This document shows, one piece after another, positions 1 through 7,986 of a stretch of DNA of 64,000 nucleotides. Within the stretch, counting starts at the first letter, position 1; every line of letters starts with the position of its first letter. The stretch is taken from positions 1-64,000 of the forward strand of contig OZ240214.1 of NCBI GenBank assembly GCA_965197575.1, written 5' to 3'. This DNA is from VXOI01 sp965197575. Its GTDB lineage: Bacteria; Chloroflexota; Dehalococcoidia; Lucifugimonadales; UBA3495. The notes beneath the pieces are model-generated. The model saw nothing but the letters and a program-made list of their open reading frames with translations, was not told where the DNA came from and made no database searches. A program made the translations under genes and the position numbers.

Positions 1-235
1 CTTCGCCGTCCGGGCCGCCGGCCAGCCAGCCGATGATCTCGGGCTCGAGGGCCGGCGAGTGGCGCCAGTCGCCCAGGGTGAGCAGCCGGTGCCCGTCGCC
101 GGGGACGATCAGGTGGAGGACGTCGTCGAAATCCTTGGTCAGGTCCTCCTTTTCCCCGATGTAGCGGACCATCTCGTCGAGAGCCCCCTTGACCCGCTCG
201 ACGCAGTCCTCCATGTTGGTGGTGATCCTGGTCAT
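1..235 (-). CDS. hypothetical protein, 3' end cut by window edge
   Basis: An open frame on the minus strand runs off the left edge without a stop, giving at least 78 residues. It begins MTRITTNMEDCVERVKGALD and is mostly acidic and helical at first. AAGGAGGT lies 5 nt before the ATG at 235; a second ATG at 238 is too close to that site, so 235 is preferred. It ends in the window with a Gly/Pro-rich stretch. No domain was recognised. It reads away from the IS701 element, and its upstream region holds two strong hairpins. Confidence 0.55.
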   Translation of the reverse strand, partial: MTRITTNMEDCVERVKGALDEMVRYIGEKEDLTKDFDDVLHLIVPGDGHRLLTLGDWRHSPALEPEIIGWLAGGPDGE

Positions 236-377
236 CATGACCTCCTTGTGTCGTCGTGAGTGTCGTGAGTTTGGCCCGCGCTCCGTCCTGCGCCGCGGCC
301 TTCTGCCGGAGCGCCGGGCGGGCGGTGTCCTTCCGTCGTGGGAAGGGGATGTCGCGGGCGAGGGCTGCAACACGAAA

Positions 378-411
378 ACGGGCCGGAACTGGGTTGCCCA
401 GTCCGGCCCGT
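378..411. repeat. GC-rich inverted repeat (hairpin)
   Basis: ACGGGCCGGAACTGGG pairs with CCCAGTCCGGCCCGT around a three-base loop, with one bulged base. The stem is about 15 bp. There is no T-tract on either side, so a simple intrinsic terminator is not supported. Confidence 0.6.
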
Positions 412-527
412 GAGATTGCGCTCGGTCCTCGCGTTGGCGGCGCAGGAGCGCCTTACGGGTGCCTGATTACATGAATTTCACCTCCCTTGATGGGGATACC
501 GGCATCTGCGAGGCGTGGGGTTCCCGG

Positions 528-570
528 GCCGGGGCCGCCCGCGAGACCCTGGGACGCGGGCGGCCCCGGC
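528..570. repeat. perfect 16-bp stem hairpin
   Basis: GCCGGGGCCGCCCGCG (528-543) is exactly complementary to 555-570, with an 11-base loop. It lies in the upstream region of the minus-strand gene at 1-235. There is no T-tract. It could be an RNA structure or a protein-binding palindrome. Confidence 0.6.
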
Positions 571-647
571 TCAATCTCGTCGAAGGTTGAGAAGCCCGAG
601 AGGACCTCGCCCCGGCAAACATGCGACCAACTTTGGTTACACCACAC

Positions 648-2112
648 TAGTATTACAACGACAGTTGGTGTGATAAAGTGACAAGGCAACTGGGGAAGGC
701 TTGGGCAGGTGAGGCAGGGAAGTGGATGCTGCGGCTTTCGAGCAAGTGTACGAGGCCTTTCAGGATTTTCACGCTTACTTCGCTCCGCTGTTCGGGCGCA
801 GTGAGTCGCGGAACCACAGCCAGAACTATCTCCGGGCCCTCTTGGTGCAGTCCCAGGACCGGCGCAACGCCGAGAATCTCTCCGAATCAGTGGGAGTCTC
901 GGCCCGGGCCATGCAGCGCTTTCTCACCAAAGCCCCCTGGGATGACGACGCGGTGATGGGACGCCTCCAAGAGTACCTGAGCCCCAGGCTGGGGCACCCT
1001 GAGGCGGTGTGGGTGTTGGACGGCAGCGACTTCCCCAAGCAGGGGAGGAAATCGGCGGGGGTGGCCCGGCAGTACTGCGGCAGACTGGGCAAGGTGGCCA
1101 ACTGCCAGGCCGGGATGTTCCTGGCTTACGTGAGCCCGCTGGGCCGGGCGTTGGTGGACAAACGGCTGTATCTGCCCGAGAGTTGGACCTCGGAGCCGGG
1201 CCGCTGTGCGGCGGCGGGTGTGCCGGAACACCGGCGGAACTACCGTTCGAAGACAGAGTTGGCCCTGGAGATGCTGGCGCGTGCCTTGGAGCTGGGCCAT
1301 CTCAGGGCCGAGTGGGTTGCCGGAGACGACGCCTTCGGGATGTCGCCGTCCTTTCGTGAGGGACTGGCGAACTTGGGGATGTGGTACGTGCTGGACGTTC
1401 CGGGCGGCACCACGGCCTGGCCCATGGAGCCGGCTTGGACCAGTCCGGAATATCAGGGGTCCGGGCGTCCCCGCAAACCCAGGCTGGTGGACGGACAGCG
1501 CCGGACCATGGAGCAGCGCAGTGATGGGTTGCCGGATGAGGCCTGGCGGGAGATAACGGTGGCGGAGGGATCCCAGGGGCCGCGCACCTACCGGTTCAGC
1601 GCCCAGAGGGTGCGTCCGGCCAGCAGGCGGAAGCCCGGCGAGATCCACTGGGCCGTCTACCGCCGGAACCTGGACGGCAGCGAGCCCCGCTACTACCTGT
1701 CCAACGCTCCTGAAGACACTCCCTTGGAGACCCTGGCCTACGTGGGCGGTTCCAGGTGGCGCATTGAGACTGAATTCGAGACTGAAAAGGGCGATGTGGG
1801 GCTGGACGAGTACGAGACCCGCAGCTGGGCAGGCTGGCATCACCACATAGCCATGTGCCTGCTGGGCGGAGCGTTCCTGTTGGGCCTACAGCAGGATTGG
1901 GGGGAAAAAGATGCCACGGATCACCCGTCCGCAGGTGTACCGGGTGGTGCGTGAGATGCTGCCCCGTGAGTGGTTCGGGCCGGAGGATTTGTTGCGACTG
2001 CTACAGGCGGAGCAGTTGCGCAACCATCGGGCCAGCCGGTCTCACGCCAAACGTCGCGCCACTCTCCGTGCATCCCCGGCCATCCCGCCTTGAACTGTCG
2101 TTGTAATATTAG
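648..2112 (+). mobile_element. IS701-family insertion sequence
   Basis: The ends are inverted repeats TATTACAACGACAGTT (651-666) and AACTGTCGTTGTAATA (2094-2109), flanked by CTAG on the left and TTAG on the right. Both fit the YTAR target preference known for IS701-type elements, although the two copies differ by one base. One transposase gene fills the element. It abuts an IS21 istB remnant on its right. A short element at 20475-20619 shares its terminal 13 bases. Confidence 0.8.
722..1954 (+). CDS. IS701 family transposase, C-terminus out of frame
   Basis: DDE transposase of the IS701 family, recognised from the segment DGSDFPKQGRKSAGVARQYC, which carries the first catalytic Asp. It starts at GTG 722. 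The frame ends at 1954 in a sequence unlike the family. The expected ending (KMPRITRPQVYRVVREML and onwards to a stop at 2093) continues in another frame from 1911. The switch falls at a G6-A5 run (1899-1909), so either one base was gained or the run is a slippage site. The intact product would be about 455 residues. As read, it lacks the last 55 or so residues. Confidence 0.8.
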   Translation: MDAAAFEQVYEAFQDFHAYFAPLFGRSESRNHSQNYLRALLVQSQDRRNAENLSESVGVSARAMQRFLTKAPWDDDAVMGRLQEYLSPRLGHPEAVWVLDGSDFPKQGRKSAGVARQYCGRLGKVANCQAGMFLAYVSPLGRALVDKRLYLPESWTSEPGRCAAAGVPEHRRNYRSKTELALEMLARALELGHLRAEWVAGDDAFGMSPSFREGLANLGMWYVLDVPGGTTAWPMEPAWTSPEYQGSGRPRKPRLVDGQRRTMEQRSDGLPDEAWREITVAEGSQGPRTYRFSAQRVRPASRRKPGEIHWAVYRRNLDGSEPRYYLSNAPEDTPLETLAYVGGSRWRIETEFETEKGDVGLDEYETRSWAGWHHHIAMCLLGGAFLLGLQQDWGEKDATDHPSAGVPGGA

Positions 2113-2232
2113 GGCCGGGACCGGCGTCTGGCGAAGAATTTCGCCATGATGACGACGGCTTTCAGGATGATGCTGCCCCGTTCGTACTTGGCTGACACCA
2201 GGGTGAATAAGGCGGTGGCGGCATCCCGGTCG
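2113..2232 (-). pseudogene. istB: istB fragment (IS21 family helper ATPase)
   Basis: The minus strand encodes AATALFTLVSAKYERGSIIL, which matches the conserved region of IstB, the AAA+ helper of IS21 elements, just before the usual TSNK motif. After that the frame is lost and the IS701 end cuts it at 2112. No istA or other IS21 end was seen. The identification rests on this one block. Confidence 0.5.
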
Positions 2233-2416
2233 TGTTAATAAACGAGCAGACGCTTCCCTACTGGAACGCGCTGGGCCAGGGGTTCACGCCCTGGCCAGCC
2301 GCGTTTGCGTCGAGGCGGGATGATTCCATCACCGTTTCCCAAGCGACGAGCCTTCCGGACGCCCAGAATGCCGGAGGTCAGGTCCGCGTGAGTTGCGTCG
2401 GCCGGCGCGTATGTCA

Positions 2417-2968
2417 TCACGCCGGAATGGTGAGCCGCGCCACGGTGCCCTGCCTGTATTCGACTTCCCTGAGCTCGGGTTCGGCGGTGCCGTACATGGT
2501 GAGCAGGCCGGCGCCCGAGTGGAGCAGGACCTTCCGGCCCGGCTTTTTCATCTCATTGACCGTTGTCCAAAGGCCGGCGCCTCTCGTCGGTACGTCTGTG
2601 CCCGAGACGAGTTCCTGGACGGCGAGGGCGATGGCATCCACGTCGGTATCGATGTCCGGCAGGTTGGGATTCCGCTCCAAAGTTGCACGGATGCCCGGGC
2701 CGGAGTCGGCCACGACGCAGTCGAAAGCGTGGCCTCGGCGGTGTGGCATGAAGCGGACGTGGGCGTGGTTGACTGCAGGGCTCATCCTGTGTTCGGCGGC
2801 GTTGGCGATCAGCCTGGAGAATATCGCTACCAGTTGCCGCCCGACGCCGGCGGTGCCCATCCCTTGCTCTTGGACGACTGCATCCAGGGAGTCGGCCAGT
2901 TCCTGGGCTTCCCGCATGGAGTGAAAGGCGGTTGGCGCCAGGATGTACTTGCCGTCGTCCGAGTTCAT
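2417..2968 (-). CDS. GHKL-type ATP-binding protein (HATPase_c)
   Basis: A 183-residue protein that is essentially a single histidine-kinase-like ATPase domain. Visible motifs are the N box around Asn56 (LIANAAEH), the G1 box DSGPGI (88-93) and the G2 box TRGAGL (128-133). There is no phosphoacceptor His domain, transmembrane segment or receiver, so it is more like an anti-sigma or switch kinase, or a stand-alone GHKL ATPase, than a sensor kinase. Its ATG overlaps the stop of a 54-codon gene upstream (ATGA), implying translational coupling. It diverges from a nucleotidyltransferase gene at 3248, a pairing that suggests a regulatory or conflict module. The target is unknown. Confidence 0.7.
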   Translation of the reverse strand: MNSDDGKYILAPTAFHSMREAQELADSLDAVVQEQGMGTAGVGRQLVAIFSRLIANAAEHRMSPAVNHAHVRFMPHRRGHAFDCVVADSGPGIRATLERNPNLPDIDTDVDAIALAVQELVSGTDVPTRGAGLWTTVNEMKKPGRKVLLHSGAGLLTMYGTAEPELREVEYRQGTVARLTIPA

Positions 2969-3129
2969 ATTTGCACGTGCGGGTCCGCGGGCAACTCCGC
3001 TTGGGCATGCAAGGCTTCTTGCACGGCCTCCTTGAAGCCCTCTACCCGAGCTTCGGGGACCCGCTGTATCCCCTGTGCCGTGCCGGCGCTTGCCCGGATA
3101 GAGGCCGGTCCTCTTTCAGGCGTTGACAT
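2965..3129 (-). CDS. small coupled protein upstream of the GHKL ATPase
   Basis: A 54-residue frame starts at ATG 3129 (MSTPERGPASIRASAG). Its TGA overlaps the ATG of the downstream ATPase gene by 4 nt. The middle is a predicted amphipathic helix, RVEGFKEAVQEALHAQ. No family was recognised. The stop/start overlap and same-strand arrangement are the main reasons to believe it. A protein partner or regulator of the ATPase is a guess. The ribosome-binding site is weak. Confidence 0.5.
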   Translation of the reverse strand: MSTPERGPASIRASAGTAQGIQRVPEARVEGFKEAVQEALHAQAELPADPHVQI

Positions 3130-3169
3130 GTGCCTGCTCCCGGTTTCGCCGGTGGACTCCCTGCCATTG

Positions 3170-3198
3170 CAGTGACATACTCGAATACAGTGACAGTA
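3170..3198. promoter_or_regulatory. direct repeats between divergent genes
   Basis: CAGTGACA occurs at 3170-3177 and 3188-3195, spaced 18 bp apart, in the 118-bp gap between the divergent small-protein/ATPase genes and the nucleotidyltransferase gene. This is a plausible operator or overlapping promoter region. No clear -10/-35 pair was identified. Confidence 0.35.
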
Positions 3199-3247
3199 AC
3201 AGGTCTACGTCTTCCGGACCAAGGCCGAGCAACTCGAAGGCGTAACC

Positions 3248-4090
3248 ATGCTGGTTTCCAGACACCGCATCGGCAAGGACCTGCCCGAGGTCGTGCACCC
3301 CGACGCCGACCCCGTTGCCGTCGCCGTTTGCCGCGAGGTCCTGGCGGACACCGGGGCCGAGTGCGTGGTCCTGCACGGCTCCCGCGGCTGGGGCGGATGG
3401 GACGAGCAGTCCGACTTCAACGTGATCGTGGTCCATGAGGCGGCGTCGGAGAAGTCCGAGGCCGACCGCCTGATGTGGGCCGTCCTCCGTGCCAAGAACG
3501 CACACTACCAGGACTCCCCGGAGTACCAGGCCGACCTGGAGGACTGGCCCTGCATTCTGACGCCGGAGCGCTATGCCGCCCTCAGGCGGACGCTGAACCA
3601 CAGAGTCGCCAGGGCGGCCCGCAGGGGTCTCATATTCCCTCGAGATTCCGGCGCTGAGGACCGCTACCGGCACGACGGCGACACCTCCAACGAGTGGGAG
3701 TTGGTAACGCTGGAACGGTTGCGGATGGCACGGGCGGATGCCCGGTCGGCAAGGGACGAGCAGGAGTGGGGCAGGGACCGCAGGTACAGCCAGAGCCGTG
3801 CGCGGCTGGCCGGCATGACCGCCCACATACTCCTGTGGCAATCGGGCGCGGCCCTGCTGTCCATACTGGGCGTCATCTACCCGATGCGCTCCACGGTGGA
3901 GATCGCCCGGCTGATCCAGGAGCACGATCAGGGCTGGTGCCACCAGTTCCTGAGCGATCTGTCCCAGTTGGAGCAGTACGCCGGGTGCGGGTGCGAGCTG
4001 GTGGTGACGGACCGGTTCGGGACGTGCCGGAGCTGTGGGAGAACTTGGAGGCGGACCGGGAGGCGCTGTGGGCCCGTATCAGGGAGCTGA
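3248..4090 (+). CDS. nucleotidyltransferase-fold protein, probable frameshift near its end
   Basis: The N-terminal region resembles a pol-beta-type nucleotidyltransferase of the MNT kind: VVLHGSRGWGGWDEQSDFNV aligns with the GSxG...SDxD signature. The second acidic residue is Asn (SDFN), so activity is doubtful. A helical C-terminal half (about 160-260) could be HEPN-like. As read, the last 25 residues are Cys/Arg-rich and unlike a protein end. In another frame the DNA from about 4015 encodes DVPELWENLEADREALWARI and a stop at 4110, which looks like the true end; one base lost near 4015 would explain this. It diverges from the GHKL ATPase operon. Confidence 0.6.
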   Translation: MLVSRHRIGKDLPEVVHPDADPVAVAVCREVLADTGAECVVLHGSRGWGGWDEQSDFNVIVVHEAASEKSEADRLMWAVLRAKNAHYQDSPEYQADLEDWPCILTPERYAALRRTLNHRVARAARRGLIFPRDSGAEDRYRHDGDTSNEWELVTLERLRMARADARSARDEQEWGRDRRYSQSRARLAGMTAHILLWQSGAALLSILGVIYPMRSTVEIARLIQEHDQGWCHQFLSDLSQLEQYAGCGCELVVTDRFGTCRSCGRTWRRTGRRCGPVSGS

Positions 4091-4114
4091 TCGGGTACCG
4101 CAACCACTGACTGG

Positions 4115-4618
4115 CTACCGGGGCAAGAACTCCGGCTCGACCAGCAAATCAGGGGCGGCCACACCCAGAGCCTCGGCGACCGCTTTCAGGGTCTTGAACC
4201 TGGGGGACTGTTCTCCGTTCTCCAGCCTCACCAGCGTGACTCTCCCTATGTCCGCCGCCCGGGCCAGCGCCTCCTGGGTCAACCCGGCGGACTCCCGGAA
4301 CCTGCGGACCCGCTCACCGACGGTCTGCCTTCCCAGTGCTGCTATGGCCTCGACCGTTGGCCGGTACGAGGCGTCGCAGTAGTGCCGTGCAAAGTCCCAG
4401 GGAATTTCCACGCTCTCGCCCCCGGCCGACCGCAGGACCATCTCGTAAGGGTTGGGCAACTCCAGGCCGGATATCCCCTCGCGTGTCTTGACCTCGGGAA
4501 CTTCGGCGTAGGGTATGAGGCCCTTGAACCCGTCGGCGAAGCTCAGCTCGATTCCATTATCCAGCAGGGCGGCGGTGGTCATCATCCGGTTGGCGTTTTT
4601 CACCAGAACTACGTCCAT
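4115..4618 (-). CDS. DUF2442-XRE fusion, antitoxin-like
   Basis: A 167-residue protein with two parts. Residues 10-80 match DUF2442 (IELSFADGFKGLIPYAEV...), a domain found in antitoxins of DUF2442/DUF4160 pairs. Residues 100-160 form an XRE helix-turn-helix (LTQEALARAADIGRVTLVRL). It starts at ATG 4618, with AGGAGG about 6 nt upstream. Upstream on the same strand is a decayed frame whose remnant stop lies just 4 nt from this start, where the toxin partner would be expected. It probably autoregulates the pair. If the partner is dead, this is an orphan antitoxin. Confidence 0.75.
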   Translation of the reverse strand: MDVVLVKNANRMMTTAALLDNGIELSFADGFKGLIPYAEVPEVKTREGISGLELPNPYEMVLRSAGGESVEIPWDFARHYCDASYRPTVEAIAALGRQTVGERVRRFRESAGLTQEALARAADIGRVTLVRLENGEQSPRFKTLKAVAEALGVAAPDLLVEPEFLPR

Positions 4619-4621
4619 CGG

Positions 4622-4900
4622 CTACCTCCTGTGGATAGCGTCCCAAGTTGCCCTGATCTGTGCTGCGTGTCTCGCGTACGCCTGCATAATGTCCCGGAAG
4701 TTGCCGGGGGAGGCTGGTCCATGTAGGTGCCCCCATTCAACTCGATCCGGCAAACGTCCTCGTTACCGACCCAGGCGCTCAGGGCAGCTGATGAACTGCC
4801 CGGCAACATCGTTGTAGGGCCGGTTGGGCCCGATGTAACGCTCCCGGACGGGAGGGCTCTGGCTTGCGGCAAGCAGGTCGCCGGCGAAACCAGCCCGGTT
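4622..4900 (-). pseudogene. decayed gene upstream of the DUF2442-XRE antitoxin
   Basis: Three frames each hold a protein-like piece in order. LAASQSPPVRERYIGPNRPY and onwards ends in a stop. EDVCRIELNGGTYMDQPP follows in a second frame. NFRDIMQAYARHAAQIRATW runs to a TAG at 4622 in a third. The last stop sits 4 nt before the antitoxin start, so this was probably the partner gene. The family could not be named with confidence; a DUF4160-like toxin is one possibility because DUF2442 genes commonly pair with it. Confidence 0.35.
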
Positions 4901-5653
4901 GAAGGGAGAACCGCTCCGTTGACGGGGGCATCACCTCGGTAGACGGTGGCTGTCGGCAGAGCCGGGAGCCGAACGGAAGCGGTTATCCCTGTCCAGTTAC
5001 CACTGGTCATTTGATAATCGCCTACTTCCCAGACAACCCCACGGTAGAGCTGGAACTTCTCGAGTCCGTCCTTGCACTCGCGGCCCCTCGATCGCAGGAC
5101 GCCGGAAACTGTTTCCCTGGCCGGCGATTCCTGTAGATTCGAACGCCTTCAGCTGAGGCGCCCTCCTTTCCCGGGACCAATCTACAACCTATGCACGCCG
5201 TGCCTGGTTCTGATATCAGAATCCGCCCGGACAGTTGGCCGCGTGACCTCGATGTCCTCACTTTCCCGCCGTTCGATGCCGGATCGCCCGGGTTGCCTTC
5301 GCAACAGGGAAAGGGGATCGCCTTCTCGATAACCAAAGGGCGAACATCCACTCAGGTTGGGTGGCCTCACACCAGCTTCTCCCCGGCGCCATCGCCGGGC
5401 GGCAGAGGCAGGTAAGCGCCGGTGCCGGCCACCTCTCCCCGTTATTCCGGGACTGGCCTGGCGTAAGTTCAGGCCGTCGTCAGGCCTCAGATCTCCAAAA
5501 AGAGGACCGCAACCTGACGACATCGCCAGGACCGTCCCGGCTGAGGAGGGTCCGTGGGTGGCCCTTAATCCGCTTCAGAGGAAACGCTTGACACGGCGGG
5601 ACCAGTAAGCTGGATTTAGGGATTTGCCATCACGTACGGGAGGTCAATGAGGC
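4901..5653. other. intergenic region, no gene recognised
   Basis: Frames here are short, overlapping and not protein-like. The right end is the upstream region of the ParB-methyltransferase gene and carries a TTGACA box near 5588, but no good -10 at the proper spacing. Confidence 0.4.
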
Positions 5654-6988
5654 ATGTTGTCAATGAGCACGGCGAACCGCTATCCGTTGAGCCCGCTGGC
5701 GTTAGCCTTCCCCGATTACGCCAAACAGGAGTTCGAGGACCTCGTAGGGGACATCGGGGCGCAAGGGCTGCTCGAACCCATCGCCGTCTGGCGCGGCGAG
5801 ATCATCGACGGCCGGCACAGGTACCTCGCCTGCCTCGAGGCCGGTGTCGAGCCCCGGTACCAGTTCCTCGATGACGAGGTCAACCCTATTTTGTATCTGG
5901 CTTCCAGGAACCTGTTGCGCAGGCACCTGGACGAGACCCGGCGTGCCGTCTCGGCCTACAAGCTCTCGGCCCTGTCCAAACGCGGCCGTCCGGCAAATGA
6001 CCCTGAAAAAGAGGTAAATTTACCTCTTTTTTTTCTGACCGTCAGGGAATCGGCCGAGCTGCTGGGAGTAAGCGAGAGCTCCGTAAAGCACGCCAGAAAG
6101 GTGCTCGACGAGTCCAGCCCGGCGGTCCCGGAACTGCGGCGCGCCCTGGAGCAGTCGCTGGTCAAGGTCAGCGACGCTTCCCGGGTGGTGGACGAAGAAC
6201 CGGAGGTCCAGCGGAGAGCGGTGGAGATGGTCAGCGCCGGGGAGGCCAGGACGGTCGCTACCGCCGTAAAGCGGATTTCCCAAGAAGCGGCTGACTCGGC
6301 CGGGACGGACAAAGAACGTGACCCACCCAGGTGGGCTGGGGAAGGCATCCAGCTCTTTCATTCGACGGTCGCCGGTCTCGGCAGGCGGATCCGACCGGAC
6401 AGTGTCGACGTGCTGGTTGTCATGCCGCCCTTGGGCGCCCCTTTGCAGGTGTTCTCGGACGCCGTGGTCCTTGCGGGCCGCGTTCTCAAAGACGACGGAG
6501 TCCTGGTCGTGGGCGCCGATGGGGAACGTCTTCCGGAACTCCTTGGCCATTTGAAAAGTCGCGACCTTGAGTGGGTATCCCTGTTCTACCTCCTGTATCC
6601 AAACGTAGTGGCGGCCTCGGAGGAGCCCCACTGGGTGAGCGCCCGCTGCCTTCCGTTGCTGGTCTTTGGCAAGCCCAGCTACCGGCTCGGGGGCGGAGAG
6701 GCCGTGATAGAGGCGCCCAGGACGCTTTACAGCGGCGGGGACTGGCTGAGTGTAATCGACGCAGGCAAGGGATGCGTGGTGAACCGGTTCGCCCTCCGGG
6801 GGCAGGTCGTCTGCGACGCCATGCTCTGCGGCGGTAGCGGCGCGGCCGTCGCGGCCCGGGATAGGGGTTGCACTTTCATTGGCGCGGATGATGATGAATC
6901 AAGGCTGGACCGGGTTTACGATGCACTGGCTTCCGGCGTCGGTGGCGCAGATGGCCAAATGGAGATCCGCCAGATGTCGTTCGCTTAG
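5654..6988 (+). CDS. ParB/Srx domain fused to degenerate DNA methyltransferase
   Basis: A 444-residue fusion. Residues 10-110 are a ParB/sulfiredoxin-like domain with IIDGRHRY (50-57). A helix-turn-helix-like segment lies at 128-150 (RESAELLGVSESSVKHARKV). Residues 228-430 follow the order of a beta/N4-type DNA methyltransferase. The catalytic motif that should be DPPY reads MPPL (257-260). The SAM-binding FxGxG region is LCGGSGA (391-397), followed by GADDD (410-414). Loss of the Asp and aromatic residues predicts no methylation, so it may only bind DNA or SAM. GGGAGG lies 10 nt before the ATG. Such fusions are common in phages and islands. A palindrome sits in the coding sequence at 6006. 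Confidence 0.75.
   Translation: MLSMSTANRYPLSPLALAFPDYAKQEFEDLVGDIGAQGLLEPIAVWRGEIIDGRHRYLACLEAGVEPRYQFLDDEVNPILYLASRNLLRRHLDETRRAVSAYKLSALSKRGRPANDPEKEVNLPLFFLTVRESAELLGVSESSVKHARKVLDESSPAVPELRRALEQSLVKVSDASRVVDEEPEVQRRAVEMVSAGEARTVATAVKRISQEAADSAGTDKERDPPRWAGEGIQLFHSTVAGLGRRIRPDSVDVLVVMPPLGAPLQVFSDAVVLAGRVLKDDGVLVVGADGERLPELLGHLKSRDLEWVSLFYLLYPNVVAASEEPHWVSARCLPLLVFGKPSYRLGGGEAVIEAPRTLYSGGDWLSVIDAGKGCVVNRFALRGQVVCDAMLCGGSGAAVAARDRGCTFIGADDDESRLDRVYDALASGVGGADGQMEIRQMSFA
6006..6031. repeat. perfect 26-bp palindrome with T-tract inside a gene
   Basis: AAAAAGAGGTAAA is followed immediately by its exact complement, and the T-run extends to T8 at 6034. It encodes EKEVNLPLFF between the ParB and helix-turn-helix regions. 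On the RNA it would form an A/U-edged hairpin with a U-tract, like an intrinsic terminator, but with no loop bases in the perfect form. Confidence 0.8.
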
Positions 6989-7113
6989 CGGACGCAAGAA
7001 GACACGCCGGGACTACGAAGGGCATGACTGCGTCCTGGACGTTGAGGCGCTTGGAATGAAAACCGGTTGGCCGTGAGACGCCTGCCTGGCCCTTTGGGAA
7101 ATGAAGACGCTGT

Positions 7114-7854
7114 TTATCCTTCTCCGTCCCTCTGCGCCAGTTCCGCCTCCAGCTCTTGGACCCGGGCCTCGGCCGCCAGCCTGCCTTCCCGCTCAGCCAG
7201 TCTGCCTTCCTGTTCGGCCAGCCTGCTTTCTTGTTCGGCCAGCCTGCCTTCCCGCTCCTGCTCGAAGGTGGGTATGTGTTCTCCCGTCTCGGGTTCGTGC
7301 CACCGGAGCTGACCGTGCTCCCACCTGATCAGCAGGCCCAGCACGGCGCTGTAGCCCTGCAGGACGCCTTCCTCGAGCTCTTCGATGGCGATGGGCTCGT
7401 ACCGCCCTTCCGCCAGACGGTCCCCGGCCAGCCTGGTCCCGTGGAAGTTGCCGGTGTGGTCGAAGCGCCAGTACTCGGAGACGCCCAGAGCGGCGTACCT
7501 TGCCGGTTTGTTTTCCACGTCGTTCCGGCCGGTCCTCCCCGAAGCTATTTCCATGACCAGGTCGGGGGGCTTGCCCTGCCGGGAGATGACGTAGCTGTTG
7601 TCCTGGTCGTAGAGGTTTGGGTTGGCGTTGAAGGAGACAAGCATGTCCGGGTAGATCCACTGGCTGGGCGGTGTGCCGGGCTCGGGGATGATGAATCTTT
7701 CCCCGTCGACGATGGTGGTGTCCGGGTTGCCGAGGTAGTTGGTGAGCAGGTAGACATTGCCGGTTTTGGTGAGGTTCCGGAAGCTGGTCATGTCGTCTGG
7801 CTCGCGCTCCGGCGGGTCCGGCAGTGGCAGGAGCGTCTGTGGCTTGGTGGTCAT
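7114..7854 (-). CDS. Uma2-family PD-(D/E)XK nuclease with coiled-coil tail
   Basis: A 246-residue protein of the Uma2 (formerly DUF820) family, a restriction-endonuclease-like fold common in Cyanobacteria and Chloroflexota. Recognisable pieces are the acidic strand PDLVMEIASGRTGRNDVENK, containing the catalytic E-x-S/K region, and ALGVSEYWRFD. Residues 195-240 are a coiled coil made of repeated RLAEQEG units encoded by 21-bp DNA repeats (about 7176-7262). It starts at ATG 7854. The biological role of the family is unsettled; many copies are spread by transposon-linked mobility. It stands alone on its strand. Confidence 0.8.
   Translation of the reverse strand: MTTKPQTLLPLPDPPEREPDDMTSFRNLTKTGNVYLLTNYLGNPDTTIVDGERFIIPEPGTPPSQWIYPDMLVSFNANPNLYDQDNSYVISRQGKPPDLVMEIASGRTGRNDVENKPARYAALGVSEYWRFDHTGNFHGTRLAGDRLAEGRYEPIAIEELEEGVLQGYSAVLGLLIRWEHGQLRWHEPETGEHIPTFEQEREGRLAEQESRLAEQEGRLAEREGRLAAEARVQELEAELAQRDGEG
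7176..7262. repeat. 21-bp tandem repeats coding for heptads
   Basis: Three to four imperfect copies of a 21-bp unit (around TTCGGCCAGCCTGCCTTCC) encode RLAEQEG/RLAEREG heptads in the tail of the Uma2-like protein. Copy number may vary between strains by slippage. Confidence 0.7.
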
Positions 7855-7986
7855 GGCTGGCCTCTTGGGCTGGGCGGTTCTTGCTGGATGGATTCTATCG
7901 GATTTGTCGAGCAGGGACTGAGTTCGTGAATGTCTGGGGAGGTTAACTTTGTCGGTTCATGACTCGCTAAGTGGGCACGATTAGTA

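Larger units (their letters stand above)
236..647. other. intergenic stretch with two hairpins, no gene seen
   Basis: No convincing reading frame is seen here. The stretch is the upstream region of the leftmost gene and contains two long GC-rich inverted repeats (378-411 and 528-570). It ends where the IS701-family element begins. Confidence 0.5.

Noticed and set aside
3116..3943. Long minus-strand frame opposite the nucleotidyltransferase
   Set aside because: It is the antisense of a frame with a recognisable GSRG...SD motif, and its own protein is Gly/Pro/Arg-rich with no domain.
5588..5620. Promoter of the ParB-methyltransferase gene
   Set aside because: TTGACA is present but no -10 at 16-18 bp spacing was found.
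7176..7262. Possible CRISPR-like repeat
   Set aside because: The repeats are contiguous 21-bp units in frame with a coiled coil, without spacers.
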